From assembly GCA_023078555.1 (NCBI GenBank), contig CM041196.1:8443985-8507984 (forward strand): a DNA stretch of 64,000 nucleotides, written 5' to 3'. Positions 58,916 to 64,000 of the stretch are shown one piece after another. The notes below the pieces were generated by a model. It saw only the letters and a list, made by a program, of their open reading frames with translations, was not told the DNA's origin and searched no databases. A program made the translations under genes and the position numbers. This stretch comes from Ulva prolifera (taxonomy: Eukaryota; Chlorophyta; Ulvophyceae; Ulvales; Ulvaceae). Position 1 is the first letter of the stretch, and every line of letters begins with the position of its first letter.

Positions 58916-60326
58916 CTATGGCGTGCCCTTGCTGAAGCGCTCCTGCATCCGCCGCACAAAGCTGGACTGGCTGCTCTCCTGCGCCGGTGGCTCGGGAGTC
59001 TGTGAAGCCACAGACTCCTCCGCCTCGGGGGCATCTGTGAATGAGTCCTCCGCACTCTCAGCGGCCGCGGGGCTCGCCGCAGCTGGCGCAGCATCCTCAG
59101 CTGTCGGGCTCAAGGTAGCAGGCTCAAGCCCCGCCTTTGGGCTGAACGGAGCAGGCTCAAGTCCTGCTTTTGGGCTAAAGGTCGCAGGCTCAAGATCTGC
59201 TTTTGGGCTGAACGTAGCAGGCTCAAGGTCTGCTGTTGGGCTGAATGGAGCCGACTCAAGTCCTGCTTTTGGGCTAAATGTCGCGGGCTCAAGATCTGCT
59301 TTTGGGCTGAACGTAGCAGGCTCAAGGTCTGCTTTTAGGTTGAAGGTGGTAGGCTCGGGATCTGCTGTCGGGCTGAACGCAGCAGGCTCCAGGACCGTCG
59401 TGGGGCTGCCAGGCACGGCGTCCGCCCCGGAGGCGTTGGGACCGAGCAGCTCCTCAGCGGGCGGGCTGAAAGCAGCTGCCCCGTGATCGGCATCGGGGCT
59501 GACGGGGGCAGGTGCGGCATCGTCCGCAGCGTCCATGACACCTTCCTCTCCATCCACCGCGCCGCTCGCCGTAAAGCCGGCGTCGGCGGCCCCCTCCTCA
59601 GCCTCCTCGGCCCCCTCCACCACTGCTGGTGCCGCCTCCACCTCCTCTCCAGCAGAAGCCTCAGTTCCGCCCTGGGGCCCCTGCGATGCCACGGCTGCAT
59701 CAGGGGTGTCTGTAGGCGCCAGAGGCGCTTTTGCGGGGTCCGCGGCAGGGGCGTCCAGCTCGGAGGCAGCAGCAGGGGCTAGCGCCCCCCCCTCCAGCGC
59801 ATCACCAAAGGGTTGCGGCGGCTCCGCGTCAGCGTCGGCCGCGCCCCCGGGCAGGGCCTCACCTGATTCAGACTCCTCCACCACAGGCTCCCCACCGATG
59901 AAGGTGCCGACGTGTGCAGGGGCGGTCGCCATCGCGGACTCATCGGCCGCCGCGGCCCCCGGCGTGGTGGGCGTGCTGTCGTCTGCGTGGGGCACACCGC
60001 TCACGAACAGGGCGCCGCTCAGGCTGGCCGACGCGTCCGTGCTGCCTGCCTGTGGCGCGTCCGCTCCGGCCGGGCCCGCCGCGGCGGCGGTCGGTGCCTC
60101 TGCGGCCACCTCCACCACGCCCGGCAGCGGCTGTGCGGGGACCGCGTGCACCGGCGCCTCTGCCCCGCCCTCCGGCCCAGGTGTGGCCACATCTGGTTGC
60201 AGCGGCTCCGGTGAAGCCGCTCCGGTCTGGCTCGTCCTGCTGAAGGCTGCACGGCACCAGGGGATCGGCCGGCTTCACGGGCCCGAGCGGAACTGCAGAC
60301 CTGGTGCGCCCAGAGAGGCAGCAAAA

Positions 60327-60364
<38 letters not shown>

Positions 60365-63300
60365 GGCGCACCGCGGAAGAAGCTGCGGGTTCGCGAGGTG
60401 GCTGTTGGCGCCGCGGCGTCCGGGGTGTCCGCCGTCACGGGCACGGCGTCCGCTGGTGGGGCCGGGGGGGTGTCTGCGGTCGACCAGCCGGGGTCCGTCT
60501 TGCGCTGCCCGGTCTTCGAGAACAGGCCGCGGAAGGCCCCGGAGATCTGTGTGCTCGCCTGCGACGCCGCGTTGCGGATGTGCTTCGCCTGCTCTGTCAC
60601 GAAGCTGCTGCTGCTGTTGCCGGCGCTGGCGAGGCCCCCCGAGAGGCTGCCGCTGAGCTGGCCGCTCCTCGCGGCGGCGTCCCCTGCGCTCGGGCTGCCC
60701 GGCCCGCTCGTCGAGTCTTCCGCCAGCGGCGGCTCGCCATCCTCGGGCAGCGCGCCGGAGGTGCTCGTGGCGGCCGCGGCGGGGGCGGGCAGGCTGAGCA
60801 GGCTCGCATACTCGACCTCCCGCTTCAGGAACAGTGCGTCCAGAGCCTGTGTGTACGTCTCCAGCTTCGACACTGCCTGCACGGCGCCAACAGTTATCGG
60901 CGTGCACAGCGCGGGTCTGCTGCCACGCCTGCCGGGCTGCCCTGCGGAGGTCGACTTGAGAGAGATGCGCACCGACTCAAACTCCTGGCGGGAGCGCTTG
61001 AACTCACGCTCGAACGCCAGCAGCTCCGCGCGCTTGTCGATGATCTCGCGCTCCGTTGCCGCAACCTCGTCCCGGGCTGTGCCCTCCGTCAGCAGCGTCG
61101 CCGTCAGCGTGAATTGTGACTTTTTGAAGAAGTTGTCGCCGTACACTGCACCCCGGGCGCGTTGCTGCGCAGAGCATTGCAATGTGTCACCGACCCCAGC
61201 CGTGAAGAATACCCCAGGCCACCAGATCGTACCGTCGGTGCAGACGGCCGGCGAGGCAGTGCCACTGGATCACGTCTCTCACGCATGCAGCGCGATGTCA
61301 CAGCTGTGGGCAGGCAGTGGATGTGACCCACAGGCACGGATCGGCAGGCCGGGTGCAGTGTGCACATCGAGCGGCGCGGAGAGCGCACCGGCGAGCAGGT
61401 GCTGGCCCGGCTTGAGGGTGAGGCGGTCCTTGACCTTGGCGGCGTCGAGGACGCGGAAGATGTGCGCGAAGGGGTCCTGCTGGGTGCGGTCGACCATCGC
61501 CGCCGCCTGCACGTGTGCCTGCACGCACCACCGCCGCTCACTGCCGCTGGCCCCACCTGCTGCACTGCGGGCCACAGAACACAAGCACCACGCCCCCGGC
61601 GGTGGGCATGCTGTGCACGTTCAGCGCAGCACCAGCATCTCTCTCCAGGCCGGCGCGATACCGCGCCTGCGCTATGCATGCCTGACGCTTCATGCTTCGG
61701 CAAACACGCGATCAGTGGACTGCACGGCTCGGCAATGAGAGCCGGCCAGGCGCGCAGCGTTCCAGGCGGCCGGGCACAATGGAGGCCGCGCTGCCGAGGC
61801 GGGGCGACTGCGGACCTGCACGCTGCGTGGCACGCCCTCGAGCAGCTCGGCGGTGGTGGAGTAGAGGGCGGTCGCGTTGGCCTGGCCGACCTTGACCGCG
61901 TCCTCCTGCGCCGCGAGGCTCCAGCCGCCCTCATCGTCGAGGTCCCACAGCAGCAGCTTGACGCGCGCGTGCACGCACGATGCGACGACAACGAAGCCCT
62001 GCTCGAGGTGCTCCGGCGAGATATCGAGGACGTAGAAGAGCGCCTGGCCGTTGCCGACGCGGCCGGTGGCCTCCTCGCCCCACTGGAGGGGGGTCGTCTG
62101 AAGGGCGGACGGGGACTTGACAGCATCCAGCACCGAGGGGGACACGACGGTCTTGATCGGGTGCCCGAGCTTGCGGAACATCGCCAGCAGGGTGGAGCCC
62201 ATGAAGCCTGTCTGCGAGATGTCCACCTGTGGGCATGCACGTATCTCGAGATGGCGGTGTGGAGATAGTGCTGACAACAGAGCGCATGCACCGGGTGTGG
62301 CTCCGCTGCAAGCGGCATATACCGGATGGAGGTTCTTGGGGCCAAGTGCTTGATCATGCTAGGGCGACGCAGCTGTCACATCGTACCTGGATTCCGTTCT
62401 CGTTGAGAGCGTTGCCCTCTAGCGCGTCCATGCCACCGGCATCGTACTTCGCGCGGAGCTCCGGGCTGCTGAGGATTCCCCAAGCGCTTTGAACCTGGAC
62501 AAAACGAAATGCATATACTCTCGCAGCATCTCGCGCCGGATGCAACCAGAATTGAACGGTGTCGAGACACAGGACGGGGCGCTAGCATGTCGGTACAGCG
62601 GAACGCAGGGCCACGACGCACGTTATCGAGCAGCAAATAGGTCAAAACGTGTACATAATTTTATTACAGCGACATTCCCGCCTTCTGGGGGACAATCGAC
62701 GTGTCTTCGCGCTGAATGCGGTCACAGGCGTAATCACGGACACTGCAGACAGCACTCAAGGCGGCCTTCACGACATTTCATACTTCATGATTGGTGCCTG
62801 TACCTTTTGGAACATAACTTCGGCATCTGAGTCGCCTTGGTTCTTGTCTGGATGCCATCTGTGCAAACAATCGAAAAGTCACGCCTGGGCCGTGCTCTGA
62901 TCAAATGTGACCATGCTGAACGGCACCACATAGCCACAATGACACTCGGCGCTGATGGTTTCAAAATTGCGCCACTGTGCGCAAGATGGATCGTGATCTG
63001 GATACAGCTAGTACCCCGGATGTGACAGAGATGCCGACAGAGACCATCACGTTGGGGTTTCAGTAAACCACAACGCATTCAACAACCTGCTTCAGTATCT
63101 TGGAGTGGACTAGATCCGTGTCGTGGCCCACGGGGATGTCAAACTAATCGAGACAAACTAGTCGAGCAATCACAGCCAGCGGCAGCACAGCACATGTGCC
63201 AGCGAGGCTTTCGCTTCAGCTCTCATATACAGCGTCAATTCACCCACTCACTCGCGCAGCTCTGCGCCATCTGGGCTGGGCACGCACTTCAAACATAATT

Positions 63301-63421
63301 TCTTGTAAGCTGACTTGATCTCATCGTCCGTTGCTGTCGCTTCCACTCCCAAAATTAGATATGGATCATCCTGAACAGATTCGAAAGATGGAGGGGGATC
63401 GTCTGCCCCGGCTGTAGACAT
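58916..63421 (-). CDS. ARG1: ARG1-like DnaJ protein with repeat-bearing C-terminal tail
   Basis: Eight exons, 63421-63288, 62858-62804, 62494-62387, 62226-61816, 61518-61389, 61145-60973, 60876-60372 and 60246-58916, join in frame to 948 aa with GT-AG introns. The J domain (about 17-85) reads DPYLILGVEATATDDEIKSA, KWHPDKNQGDSDAEV with the HPD motif split by intron 1, and LSSPELRAKYDAGG. The middle matches plant ARG1/ARL2: QTGFMGSTLLAMFRKLGHPI, KTVVSPSVLDA, LLLWDLDDEGGWSLAAQE, AVYGDNFFKKSQFTLTATLL, then a coiled coil (about 296-340). ARG1 is a membrane-associated J protein of the plant endomembrane system, known from root gravitropism. Plant ARG1 is about 410 aa; here a roughly 500-residue acidic Pro/Ala/Ser tail is added, with nine 11-residue repeats. 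Intron 7 holds a 37-base G/C homopolymer. Identification is firm; tail function is unknown. Confidence 0.9.
59108..59404 (-). repeat. 33-bp coding tandem repeat in the ARG1 tail
   Basis: About nine 33-bp units each encode an 11-residue variant of DLEPATFSPKA (for example GLESAPFSPTA, GLEPAPFSPKA). Two successive blocks share the order DLE-DLE-GLE, which suggests that a three-unit (99-bp) block was itself duplicated. All units keep the frame. Confidence 0.9.
60327..60363. repeat. 37-base poly-G homopolymer
   Basis: An uninterrupted run of 37 G on the plus strand (C on the ARG1 coding strand). It begins nine bases inside ARG1 intron 7, just after the donor gtgcgcctc. Read through, it would encode polyproline, but splicing removes it. 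Confidence 0.95.
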
Positions 63422-63823
63422 CGCTGCGGCCCTGCAAAGTGGAGTCAAGCGGGTAAAAGAAATTGATGACAAACTGACCGAGGAACAGAAAGAGCATTAC
63501 TAGCATCGACTAGCGGCACCCTGTGTACTTTCAAGAATCAGTGTACCACACACATGCACGTCCTGGGCTGTGGTGCTTGCTGCCGGATGGGTGCAGCATC
63601 GCCTGATGTAACGGGAGGCAGGGCAGCTCCGACTCAGCATAGCCGGACCAAAACAGTTCACAGACCTCTCGGACATGACCACCACACACATCGATGCAGG
63701 GTTGAGCGCAGCAGCACTATATGCTAGCGTCATTCAGCACTTGGCTGCGCGATCACATGTTTACGCAAGGACTGCAAGGTAGGAGAGATCTGTGCATCGT
63801 ACATCGACACGGGACATCTCCGA

Positions 63824-64000
63824 GATGGAAGAACAGGAAGGCCCCACACGACGCGAGCTCGTCATTCCTGTAGATGATACTGAGGTATCGCTGAGCATTG
63901 TGCCTTATCGCTTGTGGAAGCCTGCGCTTGGTCTCGGCGTCACATTGACGCATTGCCACGTTTGCGGATATCGATGTCCGTCCCATGCAGGAATCCCGCC
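63824..64000 (+). CDS. Possible first exon of an unknown gene, cut by the window edge
   Basis: From the ATG at 63824 the plus frame stays open to the end of the window with a protein-like composition (MEEQEGPTRRELVIPVDD, then VSLSIVPYRLWKPALGLGV). The start lies 402 bp from the ARG1 start on the other strand, a spacing like the other divergent pairs here. The family cannot be judged from this much. Confidence 0.4.

Noticed and set aside
60327..60363. Polyproline tract in the ARG1 protein
   Set aside because: A donor lies just before the tract and an acceptor at 60247 restores the frame of the tail, so the tract is intronic.

Overview
The window is nuclear DNA of a green alga (Chlorophyta). 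The order is not resolved; a trebouxiophyte-like or other zoospore-forming lineage would fit. The evidence is intron-rich genes that splice into recognisable plant and algal proteins: an LCIB/LCIC-type (theta) carbonic anhydrase with a plastid transit peptide, a plastid-type DUF1997 protein, an ARG1-type DnaJ protein, ribosomal protein eL36, and two ciliary proteins (IFT172 and TTLL1). Many genes carry a TGTAA box, the usual chlorophyte poly(A) signal, 120-320 nt past the stop. Coding regions are GC-rich with Ala/Pro/Gly/Ser-rich linkers, and intron donors are very often GTGCG or GTGAG. All gene models below were built by hand from splice sites, frame continuity and family motifs; no alignment was run.

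Layout. 1-3635: no supported gene. 3636-5793 (+): LCIB-like carbonic anhydrase. 8313-9879 (-): unknown low-complexity/coiled-coil protein. 11589-13992 (-): CHK (ecdysteroid-kinase-like) kinase. 15152-16362 (-): unknown membrane protein. 18478-26802: an accessory-looking segment bounded by a 131-bp inverted repeat. It carries a PD-(D/E)XK nuclease-protein kinase fusion gene with a duplicated first exon, and then 5 kb with only repeats and weak open frames. 27152-35368 (-): IFT172 in 18 exons. 35788-37339 (+): TTLL1, head-to-head with IFT172. 38202-38899 (+): eL36. 41427-41967 (-): small probable plastid protein, divergent from an EF-hand-like gene at 42371-43658 (+). 44335-47679 (-): RUN-PX-Rubicon-homology protein. 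47989-50686 (-): GUP1/HHAT-like MBOAT. 52525 to about 54900 (+): unknown low-complexity protein. 56147-57278 (+): DUF1997. 58916-63421 (-): ARG1-like DnaJ protein with an 11-residue repeat tail. A + strand exon begins near the right edge.

How the genes relate. There are no operons. The clearest functional link is the IFT172/TTLL1 pair: intraflagellar transport and axonemal tubulin glutamylation start 419 bp apart on opposite strands, which suggests a shared ciliary promoter and an organism that still builds cilia. LCIB belongs to the CO2-concentrating mechanism, DUF1997 and the 164-aa protein are probably plastid proteins, and RUN-PX-RH, MBOAT and ARG1 are membrane-trafficking, lipid or chaperone functions. 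The most unusual segment is 18.5-26.8 kb.
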